Positions 1 to 12,320 of a DNA stretch of 64,000 nucleotides are shown in pieces. Under the pieces are notes generated by a model. That model was not told where the DNA came from and did not search any database. It worked only from the letters and a program-made list of their open reading frames with translations. The stretch is from Anarhynchus alexandrinus. Taxonomy: Eukaryota; Chordata; Aves; Charadriiformes; Charadriidae. The DNA lies in contig VUYV01000334.1 in NCBI GenBank assembly GCA_008711295.1, forward strand, positions 33,161 through 97,160. The letters are read 5' to 3'. Every line of letters begins with the position of its first letter. Position 1 is the stretch's first letter. Position numbers and translations under genes: made by a program.

Positions 1-180
1 CCCCTTTCCCTCTTTATTTATCCTCAAGCGAGTTATAAACCCAGGGCCACCCCTCTGGCTGGAGGTGGGGGACAACCCTGGGGACAGGCGAGTCGGGGGC
101 TGGAGGGGGGCACAGGGGGATCCCCCGGACGCACCCCCGCACGTCCCAACATCGGGACTGCAGGTTCTTTTCTCCCGGTC
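1..180. other. GC-rich left edge
   Basis: G- and C-rich sequence with several CpGs (for example near 91-97, 126-150 and 165-179) gives way after base 200 to T-rich sequence. This could be the edge of the CpG-rich WNT3A promoter or exon 1 region lying just outside. No exon or splice site is visible in it. Confidence 0.35.
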
Positions 181-3100
181 AAGGACAGCCTGCTCCCAAA
201 CCAGCTGATTTAGCGAATTGATCCGTTTTCTTTATTTTATTTTAATTTAATTTTCTTCTTTTCACTCTTTTGTTGTTCTTTTTTTATTGTTGTTTTTATT
301 TTTTGAGGGGACTGCAGGAATTTTTTAGTCTGGTATTGCAATAAATATCTCCACCATCTCCGTTTAGAGCCTCCACCTATATTAGCTCATAGCGACTTGA
401 CCGCTCACGGCAGAAAATTCGTAATTTGCCATCCCCAAATTGTGCCCCCTCCCCAAATAATACTTTCTAATTAAAGCATGAACTCATCCTAAAGCGGACA
501 GAGCTGTGGATACTCCCACTGTTTTCAGCTTCAAGACAATTGGAGCAAAAGCACAGACTGAGAAATGATATTCTCCTGTAGGTTTTTGGTTAATTATTCT
601 CCCAAAGGGAAGAAATTAGGGGAAACATCAAGTGTGTCATTGTCAGGGGGAGCAACGGGGAGTGTGTAACTGCGGTTTCTGCCTCTAAATCGAGGTCCTT
701 TCGGCTGAGCTGTTTAAATTGCTGTCCCCACCGTGGCATAAGGGCACCGGTGTAAAATCAGGCCACGCCAGTGCTGGTGTCCTCTGCACCGCCCCAGATG
801 CGCGGCACCTTCCGAAAAAACTTCTGTGGAGCAAAAGGGGAAAGACCCCCCAGGAGCAGCGATGCTCTCGCACTCCCTCCAAGCAACGATGGGGGATGGA
901 AAGCTACGGGAGCTTCTCCAAAACAGAAAATTCCCAACTAATATATGTACAGAGAGGGAGGAAATAGGCTTTAAAAATAATGATTTAAAAATCATGGAAG
1001 AAGGCATCACCGGTTCCCATTTGGGACTGAAGTGGTGAGTTTTTAGGGACGTGCTGGCATGGTTTATCGTGGCCCGGTAACCCCACGGGACCTTCTCCAA
1101 CGCTGTGCAGCACCGCGCTGGTCAACCTAAAGGAGTTAGCAGTAGCAGCAACAGGATCTTCCACCCCCGGGGTGGGGGGGCAGATTAAGAGCAAAAATGT
1201 GGGATTTGGGGTTGGTTTGTGGTTTTTTTTTTCAAATGTTAGTGCTGTTCATTTTTTGGTATGTTTTTTTTTTAATTTTTTTAAAAAAAGAGGAGACCGG
1301 AGTGAGTGCAGGAAGACTTACGAAATTCAGAAGCAGAAATCATGGGGAGGGGGGAGGATTAGATGTAACCTGTCCCAGATGTGTCCTGTGGGGGTCGGGG
1401 GTCCCTGTGGAGTCACAGCAGCAGCACAAACGAAATTCAAACTTTTTCCGGCTAACTTGCGCTGCCTTGGCTGACTGACGGACTGCACGTGGGATGGAAA
1501 AAAAAGCATTTTCTGTTATTTTTTTTTAATCAGTGGCACGAGGCCTGACTTGGTCTGAGGACAGCCAGAGTGCAGAAATGGTTCAGAAAGGAGAAGGGAG
1601 GGAAAAAAAGAGTGATAAAAATTAACACAGAGCTTCAGCGCTGGAGATTTTAACCTCCTGCAGCCCAGGAGGCTGCTACCAGGGGAAAGGATCATGGGAG
1701 AGGATCTGTGGGCTGAATCAAAAGTACAGGGGGACCTCTTCAGCATGGGAGAAACCTGCCAGCTGGCATCTCAGATGGCTTTCTTCCTGGGCTGTGAGGC
1801 AGCTTGGTGCGTGTTGAGGGATGCAGATGGTTAAAGCTTGTGCCTGGAGAGAGACTGGAAGAGGACATCTCATGGGAGGAGATAGGAGATGGGGCCTCAC
1901 GTGGTGGCATCATTTTAGGCAGCAATCTCTGTCGCTTCCTCTGTTCTGCTGGTCGTGGTGGAGCTTTTGTCTCCTCTGCTGCTCTCTGTAACACCCGCAC
2001 CACACCCGAAGTGGGGTGGGGTGGGATGAGATCGGCCCCATAACGAACTGGGCAAGGAGATGAGCTGTAACTGATAACGTCAGAGTGGATGCGGCGTTAC
2101 TGGAGATGCCAGGCTGGTATTTGGAAAGTGGTCGTGAAGGACATGCATTGGGAATATTTTCCTGGCTGTGACCTGTGTTTGCTCTTTGTTTCTTATTGCG
2201 TGTTCCCCAAGACTGCTCACAGAAGCTCTATGGGTTGAACCATCCATGTAGGATGGAGCTGGCCAAAGCCCGCGATGTCCTGCAGTGGCCACTTTACAGC
2301 CCACGAGGGTTGGAGAAAGTGATCTGCAAGATCTTTCCACCTCTATCTTTTGTGATTCAGGAAATGTAAGCGCACGGGAGCAGGGTGGGAGGGAGCTTTG
2401 CCAACAGAAAGACAAGTAACCCGGTGGCATTACTCCAGCGATACGCAGGTGCAACACCTGAACATGTCCCTGTCAGAGTTTGATGGCACCACCTCAATAT
2501 AAGCAGCGCACGGATGATGTCCTGGCTTGGGACCCAGTTCAGGTCTCTCCTGGGATCTGTCCCCCGCAGGGTGGGTGGAACAGCCCCCAGTTTGCACTGG
2601 GGTGGGTGAAAGCCAGGCCGGGTTCTGGATCCCACGACAAACCCGATCCTCCTCGCAAATCCTGGAGAACCAAGCTGAGTCTTGGCAGGCTCCACACTTG
2701 AGAAAGCAAAGCTTAGGTTTGGCAGAGAGCAACCATGTTAAGTGAGGGATGATCATCCCTCGTTAGCCAGGAGGGAGGCAGAGCCGTGGAAGGTCACCCA
2801 AGGGACAGGGTGAGCCATGTGCGTTGGCACCGGAGCTCCTAAAGCAATCTCTAGAGCTTGGAAATATGAATTGCATCTACCCACTTCTCCTCCGCTCGAT
2901 TAGCCGGAGTCGAGGGTTTTGACACTTCCGAGGCCATGGCATTCTTCTTCACTTCCTCTGCTCCCGCAGTGGGTTGTGGTGTGATGCTCAACGGCTGCCG
3001 TGCTCCTCCACAGAGGTGTCTCCATTTCAGCTGTATGCGCCGCAGTCCCCATAGGTGCAGCCCTCTCCCACCCTTGCCCCAAGGCTTGGGAATCGTCTTG

Positions 3101-3450
3101 ATATATGTGTGTCTATGTTACTACAGTATCTTACACGGCCCTGTTTCGCCAGGCAGCGTATATTCACGGAATGATGTTTTAGCCTATTCTCAGATATCAG
3201 CTCTCCCACCGGCTTTGATTTTGCGGAGCACGGCGTGGGGGATTGGCACCCAAGCAGCAGTGGGGATGGAGGGCACCTGGGTTGAGGAGTTCTTGCGGTG
3301 TGGATGTAAGCGGTAAGAGACAGCCTTTGCCTGGTCTGTGCACAGGGTATGGTGCGCAAAGGGTGAGGGAAATATATTCCCATCTCCATTTTTTCGTGGT
3401 GGTACTGGAAACACAGACTCAAATGGTATTTATGTTGCTCCTGGCATAGT
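181..3450. other. Unique-looking intronic sequence, nothing recognised
   Basis: T-rich sequence (about 215-310), then mixed composition. Short open frames on both strands have no recognisable domain and no coherent splice context. The block at about 300-560 contains homeobox-like TAATTA and looks unique, but conservation cannot be judged from one sequence. Confidence 0.5.
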
Positions 3451-3464
3451 CCAGGCGTGGAGCG

Positions 3465-3540
3465 GTTGTGCTGGTGAGATTAAATGACTGGACCAAGATC
3501 ACACCAGAAGCCTTTCTCACGGCAGGAACTGAAAATTTTG
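3465..3540. repeat. Possible MIR-type SINE core fragment
   Basis: The sequence resembles the MIR core: a TTAAATGACT-like block, then CCAAGATCACACCAG, then a pyrimidine-rich segment and GGAACTGAA. It is heavily diverged and short. The similarity is by eye to the family consensus and could be coincidental. Confidence 0.4.
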
Positions 3541-3924
3541 CAAGGTCTTGGCAAGAAGCCACTGTTCCAAACACGGGGAGGGCTGGGACTCTCCTGGAGA
3601 GCACAGAACACCCCTCATCTACTCAGATTTTAGACTCATTTTATTAAATTAAGTTGTCCTTCTACATATTCATTGACTTTTTTTCTTTCAATTTTAAGAG
3701 GAATTTCTTAGATAAATTAACCTGAAAACCAGCAACTCGATATTCAAAGCACTGAACGAAGGCATTGCTTCAAACAAGCGAGCCTTTCCTAACTAAGATA
3801 AGGAGCAGTGAATCATTTTGGTCCCCAGCCCTTTTCAGGTAGACCCAGAGGCAAAACATGTCCTTTACAGGCATTTGAACACCTCTAGGACTTCTCACCT
3901 GAAAACCTTTGAGCACCTACTAAC

Positions 3925-4075
3925 ATGGCTTAACCTCTGATATGTGCCCAGGAAGGAAAAGGATGTTTTTTATTCCCATTTTACAGGTGGGTAAACAGAG
4001 GCAGAAGAATGTAAAGGCCCTGCCCTGGAGCTTGCAATGAGCCTGCAGCAGGGCTGGGTGTAGTACCGAGACACT
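3925..4075 (+). repeat. MIR-type ancient SINE
   Basis: A TTATTCCCATTTTACAGGTG block at 3970 is followed by a GGTAAACAGAGGCAGA-like stretch, a GCCCTG segment and CAGCAGGGCTGGG. This order matches the MIR SINE core, which predates the split of amniotes. Upstream ACCTACTAACATGG and GATATGTGCCCAGG match the left part of the element. Transcriptionally dead and diverged. Confidence 0.7.
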
Positions 4076-4089
4076 TGGTTGTCCGGTTC

Positions 4090-5229
4090 ACAGAGGGAAG
4101 ACAGATCTTTTCTTCTTTCTAAAGACCTTTCTGCCCGGGTCCCATGTCCTTGGGTGCTATTGCGGTGCACAGCAGCAGGGCAGGGTAAAGAAGCGTCTGC
4201 TTTAGGGTCAGTAGATATTAATGAGACAGGTGGGTTCTGCTCTCCTCTCAGAGCTCCTGTGCCACCTGGATGAGTGATTTCACTTGTGCACATGGCATTT
4301 CTTTTTCCAGACTCTGCTCCACAGCTAGGCCTGCTGTAGGTAGAGTAGTTGGAACAGGGGGATGGCCACAGCTCTGCTTTCTGTTGGCCAAAAGAGACTC
4401 TTTGACTCTTCCCTCTAAAGGACCATGCTGGAGGAGCCTTGACATTCGCTGTGAGTCCGTGGTCTCTCCTAGGACAGAAAAGTCAAGGATTGCTGATAGT
4501 ACCAAGAGTAACGAGGCTGACTCACTAGTGTCTCCATCCAAAACCTATGGGATCCCTTTCCTGCTCGTATCTTGCTTCCTGCGACTGGGATGAGCCAACT
4601 CGACTCCAACCCTGCAGCAATGCTGCTGCTTTTCCAGACAGGGACTGCCAGTCTCCGCACCTCTTCCCTCATCGCCGATGCTCAGCACGGCTGCAAAGCA
4701 GCAGGGGAAGGAGGTTGTTCCGTGCTAGACTGCGCGAGGAGCAGATGTTTCTGCTTTGCGTGTATGGGAGCGCAAGAAAAGCCCAATGGGACAACCATGG
4801 GTTGATGCGCCCGCCTGCTTCCCCCTGGCTCAGCATCTGTTCTCCTGTTCCTCGAGTGCATGATTCAAATAGCCCGGCCGCATTTCAAAGGACTTTATTG
4901 GGCATAATGACAGCACTTAAGAAGCATTGCACAAGTGTGTCACAGGGGGAATCCTCCGGGCTCTGAGTCACGGATGCTCGGATGCAGTATGACAAACGCA
5001 GCTGGCTGTGCGATGAGCACACAGTCTCATCCCCAGGGCCTCCTGCGAGCAGGGATGGACCGGTCCTACTCCCACCAACATCCATGTTGAAATTTCCTTC
5101 CCGGAGCAGGACCAGACTCATGATCCTGCTTCAGATTCCAAAAGAAGCCCTGCAAGGCCGAAGAGTGCAGCTGGGAAGAGGGCAGTTGGAGCATGAAGAA
5201 GGTCCAGAGACCATTGCTGCAAAGAATGG
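4090..5229. other. Intronic sequence, nothing recognised
   Basis: No exon, RNA gene or clear repeat is visible. Open frames of up to 139 codons on the + strand lack domain features and look like chance. Confidence 0.5.
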
Positions 5230-5388
5230 TCAATTGTTGAGGCCCCATCCCTGGAGGTGTTCAAGGCCAGGCTGGATGGGGCTTTGAGCAACCTGGTCTG
5301 GTGGGAGGTGTGCCTGCCCATGGCAGGGGGGTTGGAACTCGATGATCTTCAAGGTCCTTTTCAACTAAACCATTCTATGATTCTATGA
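5230..5388 (+). repeat. CR1 LINE, 3' end fragment
   Basis: The last about 160 bases of a CR1 retrotransposon, severely 5'-truncated. It has the GGAGGTGTTCAAGGCCAGG block, the GGAACTCGATGATCTTCAAG block and the terminal ATTCTATGATTCTATGA tail that CR1 uses to prime reverse transcription. Orientation is the same as WNT3A. Confidence 0.93.
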
Positions 5389-5389
5389 A

Positions 5390-8290
5390 AAAAGGAGAAG
5401 GGCTTTCTAGGCTCAAAATAGGCACTCACTATCTTCTGGTGATGTAGAGCTTGGTGCTTTCTGGACAGTGAGGTGGTGGCAGGTGCTGAGGTGATAGTGC
5501 CAGTTAAAACCACTGAAATATAGTGGAAAGGAAGGGGAAATAGCAGGGGGAGAAGTATTGACCAGAGCACTTATGTCTTGTCCACATGCTCAGCTAAGGC
5601 TGGATGGGGCACAGCCCCAAGGCTGCAGCAAGAGCTGTTCCCATCCTGTCTCACTAAACCTATATCTGCTTTGCTGACACCACCAAGAGCCAAATGAAGG
5701 CTCAGGGTCCGTAAGAGCCAAGGCAGTTCAGTGGGGCTTAATACTGAAAGGAGAGGAATACTCAGCAAAGTCTGTAAGGGCAGGAGCCCTCCCATGATGT
5801 ATCCACCAGGGCTTTGCTGGATCAGGCCCAGGGTTGGTCTTGCAGAAAAGCCACTCCTGCAACTGCCCGTGCCAAATGTTTCCATCTAGCCTGGGCCATT
5901 CATAATGCTTTTCTCTCCTTCTGTCCCTTTAAAAGTGGTGAGGTTTGCTTTAAGTCCTGTTATCATCTTAGCACAACATGCAAAAATTCATCAGTTCATC
6001 AGTTCACTCCGAATTCTACTGGTGCTTGCGAAAAACAAGGGGAGGGAAGAAGAACAGATACATTAAGTCCCTTGTTCTGAACTCCTAACATAGGGCACTG
6101 CTTTTAAAAACAGCTTGTAAACCAGGGGAGAGCGTTATGCATCACAAAGGTGTTGTTTGTCTCTTTTCCTTGTTTGTCACCTGCATATTCACAGTCCCCT
6201 TTCCACTTGGATGTTGCTGATACCCAGAGAGTGCTTTGCATTTGTAGAGCCTGGGCCATCAAAGGAGTTCAAGGTGCCTTTGGTCTCCTCATCACAGTTT
6301 CTGTTGTGGTATAAATAATAGTCAGTTGTGCTTTATAATGGTATGGTGATAATTCTTAGCAGGGATGCTGTTACTCATTTCCAACATGGATATTCCTCCA
6401 TGGTCTATTGGTATGAAATGCTTTTCTGTTACTGTGTCTTTGCACACTCTCAGGCCTCATCAACAAGGTCACGTCATAGCATGTGGGCTGGTTCCCTTCT
6501 CACATCACAGTCCTCACAAGGCATCCCAGGTGTTTGGCATGGCCATTTCTCCTCTTCCCTGGGGGCTCTGTAGGCTCAAAGTGTGTTGGGGTAGGGTTTC
6601 CTACAAGGCTCAGAGAGTGCCTCAGGGGTTCCTTGAGTGCAGATCACAGTAGACTTTGACATTTCTGGCCTGGCCTCATGTCTATCACAGATTACAGAAA
6701 CTCTCCTGGTCACCATGCATCGATCCTAGTGGTCAGTTTAAGCATGTCTTTCAGGAAAGACATCTAGTCCAAAATAGAAGATGCCTGGGTTCCCATCAGA
6801 TGCCCATGCACAGGTTGTACTTCACGTTAAGATGCCAGGTGGCATCCTGGTTGTCCTCAGAGGCCTGGCAGGGATTGCATACAATCCAATGATGACACGC
6901 TCCCTTCTCAGCAGCAGACAGAGGCCATTCAAGAAAACTCAGAGCATCTCAGTGGCACTTGGTGCCTATCTGCAGGCAACTGAGCAAAGCCTTGGGGTGG
7001 AATTCATTTTACCCATTACGTGTCCGCAATTTCAACATCTCCATCCAAGGTGCTCTCTGCTCCATTCATTGATGGGGAGAAGTGGACACTTTCTTATGGT
7101 GCAATTCATGTCTCAGTTGTTTGACTGAGCTTGACTGGTTAAATCCTCTGAGACTATCGCAGGAATGGTCATGTCATCCGAGCAGGGACTAAAAATCTCT
7201 GGGCCACCTCAGCAAATTCACACCAACTTGTACTTTGTCATGTCTCAGCGTAGCTCTTGAAAGACTCAGCAGTTTGAGTGTTTTGCAGTTTTCTCTGTAA
7301 CATTTAATCCTGTCTCTACTCCGGCACACTCCAGAGCACAAATACTTCTTCCTAGTGCTCCTTATCATCAGACACATCCAGAGCCTCCCACCATCCTCCA
7401 ACCACATCCACAAGTCATTGACTCAAGTTTGTAATAGAACTTCATCTCAAAACTTTTTAAAAAGGGATATAAAATGGCTTTCTTGCTTCCCTCCCATGAC
7501 AGTTATCTCAGCAGAGGACAGAGACACTCTTATTAATGCAAGAGTCGTATCTGCATTTCAGAGAAGTCATCTGACTTTGTTTTACTTTCAGTTCTCTTAA
7601 ATCAAATCCCTTTCTCTTTTCATAGTCTATATCTCTTAATGTAACTTTCCACGTTCATATTTCCTCTACATCTCTTGCGGAAGATGCAGTTTTAGGGCAC
7701 ATTCAGGTTTCCAAGGAAGTTGCTGTTATTCAAGAGATTTCACGTGGTGGGACGGAGCAGCAAGAAAAGGCAGAGACCACCTTCTGCTCTAGCCGAGCCT
7801 GCGAAATGACGCCAAACAGCACTGAGCAGAGCAGGAGTTTCTTCTGCTTCCAAAAGGGTGCACCTTGTCTAATAGAGATATTTACTACGGGCTGAGAAGG
7901 CAGGAATGAAACTCCTTGAACAGTTGCCAAGCCTACCATTCAGTTTGTCCCTCTGCCCCCAGAAGAACAACAATAGAGCCTGTTGCTAGACAGTGTTGTG
8001 TGGCATGACAGCAAGCAAGTCTAAATCCTTTGCGGGCTGAGAGACACACTTAAGGGAGCATTTCCATTTTTTTTTTACATGCCTGCAGTAGCTGGGAAGA
8101 AATGGGACAGTCTAAGCTCTTGCTGGACAGGTAGGACCCCATCCAAAACCCAGTTAGGCTGGGAAAACACCACTGGGCATCTGATAAGATCTGTAGAATT
8201 TACTGGGAGACACAGAGTTCCTTTAGAAGCATAAAAATCTGATAAATGCTGGTTTTGGGGAGATCCAGGTTTGATTCCTACTCCTTCTGG
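5390..8290. other. Intronic sequence, nothing recognised
   Basis: No exon, structured RNA or confident repeat is visible. Short open frames (at most 115 codons) do not show domain features or splice context. Confidence 0.5.
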
Positions 8291-8508
8291 AGGGAGAATC
8301 ATCTCGTAGCTTTAGCAGTCTCTAGCCAAGTTTCCTTTAGAGTTATTGGCGAGAAATAGGATGCAACTCATCTGACGTATGTTAGACATTTACGTTCGGA
8401 TGAGATGAATCACATCCCAGCTGTGCCAGTTTTCTCACCATTGCCTGCAAGAGGATCCTGGATGACTGGGTCAGACAAAGATATCTCCTTTTAGACAGAT
8501 GAATCCAG
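8291..8508. repeat. Palindromic repeat family, full-length copy (copy 1)
   Basis: An imperfect palindrome of about 218 bases centred near 8386. The ends are inverted (GAATCATCTC near 8296 against GATGAATCC ending 8507). The middle is CTCATC...GATGAG around a TTAGACAT loop. Outer arms pair as well: CTAGCCAAGTTTCCTTTAGA near 8323 against a GAGGATCCTGGATGACTGG segment near 8452. It ends directly beside the poly-T tract. The same core recurs at about 59236 with the order CATCTGAC, TTAGACA, ATGAATCA. I do not know the published name of this family. Confidence 0.75.
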
Positions 8509-8510
8509 CT

Positions 8511-8546
8511 TCTTTTTTTTTCTTTCTTTTTTTTTTTTTTTTTTCT
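8511..8546 (+). repeat. Poly-T/pyrimidine tract
   Basis: About 35 bases of T with scattered C. The second copy of the following 1.6 kb also starts in a T-rich run (10164), so the assembler seems to have broken here. Confidence 0.9.
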
Positions 8547-10162
8547 TTGAATACACTCCTAAAGGCTAGGAGCATCTAGGCATTTTAGGATCTACCTAGA
8601 CGTGTAGAACACTGAAAAAGGATACTTCCATCGGAAGACACTTTTGAAAATCCTGGTGTGCGTTGCTTTACATATTTAGGGACCAAATTACTTTTAAAAA
8701 CCCATCACTTGAAGTCCTGGTGTTGCGTTCCACCTATGTATAGAAGAGCTGAGCAAAAACCCCATATCTCAGAGGGGTGACTGAAGAGAATTCTTATGAG
8801 GTACGCATTTCTTGCACATTTTTCCATGGGAAGAGCAGACCTGATGCATTTGTCGTGAAATAATTTGCCTTACCTATCCAAACCAGGAGAGCTGGGGACC
8901 TCATTTGATCCTGCATACCACAGGAGTGCTGCCTTTCCTCGTAGCTTTGTAATACTGGTGGAGAGCCATCCCGCAGGCCCAGGGAACAGTACCCTTCGCA
9001 GATGTGTAGATGTTGGGAAGGTGGACTAAAGGTGTTTTGAATTGTGTGTTGATACAGTCTATTAATTTCTGGCAGTGAGGGATCCTGTGACTGGGGGGCT
9101 CGGTCCAGCCCAGCCCCTTCACCAGCTGGTTTGAACAAGGTGCGCTGATTTTTTTTCAAGGCCTTAATACGCTCTCATTTACAAATAGTGTAAATCGACA
9201 GAGGAAGAAAGTGGCAGCCTCATCTCCAGGGCCTGAAAACTGTTTTGCTGCCGCATTAGCGGAGGTGCGGTTTGGTCACCATCTGGAAAGATTTGCTGGT
9301 GGAAGCGCTCAGACAAAACAATAAAAGGCTGAGTGGAAAAGGACAGAAGTGGTGAAGTGCAAGGCTATTTAGACACATAATTCTTGCTTTGTGCCTTAGA
9401 CTTATTGACCGCATTGCTGCAGCCTGATCAATTAACTGATTTTATTGAGCTGCCCCTTGTCAGTGGATTGCAGTGACTGCGCCATGAATACCCTTAGCTC
9501 ATTCTGAATGTGAGGAAAAGTGGATTAGCCCTGTTGCTTTTATTGAAGTGCTTATTTCTCCTCACATGCCGTAGAGAGGACAGAAGTTAAGCAGCACAAA
9601 TTTAGCTGTCTAACTCTTAGACACCTTAGGTTAGTTGAGATGCATCCCGCTGCATGTTTGCCGTAATAGGTATAACAACTTCTGCCATCATTAAGTCATC
9701 TCATCCATCCTCACGTGCCCCAGGCTGGATTAAATATACCTAAATCAGAATTGTGAAGAAGTAATGGATATAAGAGGTGGTTAGCACTGAGTCATTGCTA
9801 ACAAGAATATCAGCTGGATAAGGAAGGAGCTTACTGGATCACAGCCTTTTTCTAACAGGACAGGTCTGGATATTAGTGGATTGATTGCAAAACCTAAAAG
9901 TCACTTACAACAGAAGACTAAGGGCACAGTGGGAACTAGTTTTTGCCTGAAAGAGTATATGGTCCAGACAGATGGGGCAAACAACTGAGTTGAAAGGGAA
10001 TAGATAAGACACATTAGCAGAAGATTGGGAATCAGACAGGGAAATGCTAATTCGGTGGCCACCGAAATCCCTGGTGCAACTTGCCCACAGGCATATGGGA
10101 AGTTTGTGATAGAAACGAGGGTTGAGTCCATCTGTCCTGCTGACGCAATGCGTAGTCAGTCT
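8546..10162. repeat. 1617-base segment, copy 1 of a single-N-joined duplication
   Basis: Repeated at 10176-11792 with a constant offset of 1630 bases. The two copies appear identical by eye, except for three substitutions within about 10 bases (8997-9006 against 10627-10636). The copy stops exactly at the N at 10163. This is best explained as two overlapping contigs that were not merged, so the locus probably exists once. No exon is visible in it. Confidence 0.9.
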
Positions 10163-10163
10163 N
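10163..10163. other. Single-N assembly join
   Basis: One N separates the end of copy 1 from a T-rich start of copy 2 of the 1.6 kb segment. A nominal gap size of one base is an assembler placeholder. Confidence 0.9.
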
Positions 10164-10175
10164 TTTTTTCTTCTC

Positions 10176-11792
10176 TTTGAATACACTCCTAAAGGCTAGG
10201 AGCATCTAGGCATTTTAGGATCTACCTAGACGTGTAGAACACTGAAAAAGGATACTTCCATCGGAAGACACTTTTGAAAATCCTGGTGTGCGTTGCTTTA
10301 CATATTTAGGGACCAAATTACTTTTAAAAACCCATCACTTGAAGTCCTGGTGTTGCGTTCCACCTATGTATAGAAGAGCTGAGCAAAAACCCCATATCTC
10401 AGAGGGGTGACTGAAGAGAATTCTTATGAGGTACGCATTTCTTGCACATTTTTCCATGGGAAGAGCAGACCTGATGCATTTGTCGTGAAATAATTTGCCT
10501 TACCTATCCAAACCAGGAGAGCTGGGGACCTCATTTGATCCTGCATACCACAGGAGTGCTGCCTTTCCTCGTAGCTTTGTAATACTGGTGGAGAGCCATC
10601 CCGCAGGCCCAGGGAACAGTACCCTTAACAGAAGTGTAGATGTTGGGAAGGTGGACTAAAGGTGTTTTGAATTGTGTGTTGATACAGTCTATTAATTTCT
10701 GGCAGTGAGGGATCCTGTGACTGGGGGGCTCGGTCCAGCCCAGCCCCTTCACCAGCTGGTTTGAACAAGGTGCGCTGATTTTTTTTCAAGGCCTTAATAC
10801 GCTCTCATTTACAAATAGTGTAAATCGACAGAGGAAGAAAGTGGCAGCCTCATCTCCAGGGCCTGAAAACTGTTTTGCTGCCGCATTAGCGGAGGTGCGG
10901 TTTGGTCACCATCTGGAAAGATTTGCTGGTGGAAGCGCTCAGACAAAACAATAAAAGGCTGAGTGGAAAAGGACAGAAGTGGTGAAGTGCAAGGCTATTT
11001 AGACACATAATTCTTGCTTTGTGCCTTAGACTTATTGACCGCATTGCTGCAGCCTGATCAATTAACTGATTTTATTGAGCTGCCCCTTGTCAGTGGATTG
11101 CAGTGACTGCGCCATGAATACCCTTAGCTCATTCTGAATGTGAGGAAAAGTGGATTAGCCCTGTTGCTTTTATTGAAGTGCTTATTTCTCCTCACATGCC
11201 GTAGAGAGGACAGAAGTTAAGCAGCACAAATTTAGCTGTCTAACTCTTAGACACCTTAGGTTAGTTGAGATGCATCCCGCTGCATGTTTGCCGTAATAGG
11301 TATAACAACTTCTGCCATCATTAAGTCATCTCATCCATCCTCACGTGCCCCAGGCTGGATTAAATATACCTAAATCAGAATTGTGAAGAAGTAATGGATA
11401 TAAGAGGTGGTTAGCACTGAGTCATTGCTAACAAGAATATCAGCTGGATAAGGAAGGAGCTTACTGGATCACAGCCTTTTTCTAACAGGACAGGTCTGGA
11501 TATTAGTGGATTGATTGCAAAACCTAAAAGTCACTTACAACAGAAGACTAAGGGCACAGTGGGAACTAGTTTTTGCCTGAAAGAGTATATGGTCCAGACA
11601 GATGGGGCAAACAACTGAGTTGAAAGGGAATAGATAAGACACATTAGCAGAAGATTGGGAATCAGACAGGGAAATGCTAATTCGGTGGCCACCGAAATCC
11701 CTGGTGCAACTTGCCCACAGGCATATGGGAAGTTTGTGATAGAAACGAGGGTTGAGTCCATCTGTCCTGCTGACGCAATGCGTAGTCAGTCT
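10176..11792. repeat. 1617-base segment, copy 2 of a single-N-joined duplication
   Basis: Second copy of 8546-10162. Unlike copy 1 it continues into unique sequence after 11792, so this is the copy that carries the true right flank, while copy 1 carries the true left flank. Confidence 0.9.
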
Positions 11793-12112
11793 GCCGGTGA
11801 ATGAAAGGTTCCAGCTCAGTCATAATACAAGGCAGTGTGTTGTCAGTACAGCTTTCTAACAGCTCCACTAAAACGACAGGTAAACTCTCATGTTTACCAG
11901 AAGAGTCTCCAAACTGTAGCACAGAAACTAGTTCAAGGTTTATATAGTCTAGCATATCTTTGCAGCTGCAGATACAGTGGTGGTGTCTGCCACCAACAGT
12001 GATGCTAGTGGTGGCTCCTGTTGCCTCTGACACTGGTAGTCAGACAGAATAAATTGAGAAATTCTGTCCTGCACGCAAGGTCCAGAAATAGGGAAATACT
12101 CTATTAGGAGTA

Positions 12113-12320
12113 CTATATTAGGAAGAAATTCTTTACTCTGCGGGTGGTGAGACACATGTGCGGGTTGCCCAGAGAAGTTGTGGATGCCCCATGCCTGCAA
12201 GTGTTCAAGGCCAGGCTGGATGGGGTTTTGAGCAACCTGGGCTGGTGGGAAGTGTCCCTGCCCATGGCAGGGGGGGTTGGAACTGGATGATCTTTTGGAT
12301 CCCTTTCAACTCTAACCATT
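12113..12320 (+). repeat. CR1 LINE 3' fragment, interrupted at its tail
   Basis: Starts at TTAGGAAGAAATTCTTTACT and runs through the GTGTTCAAGGCCAGGCTGGA block to AACTCTAACCATT. The usual ATTCTATGA repeats are absent because another CR1 begins at the next base. Confidence 0.92.

Noticed and set aside
8546..11792. A genuine 1.6 kb segmental duplication
   Set aside because: The single N at the junction, the break at poly-T and the near identity fit an unmerged contig overlap better. Three other single-N joins show the same pattern.
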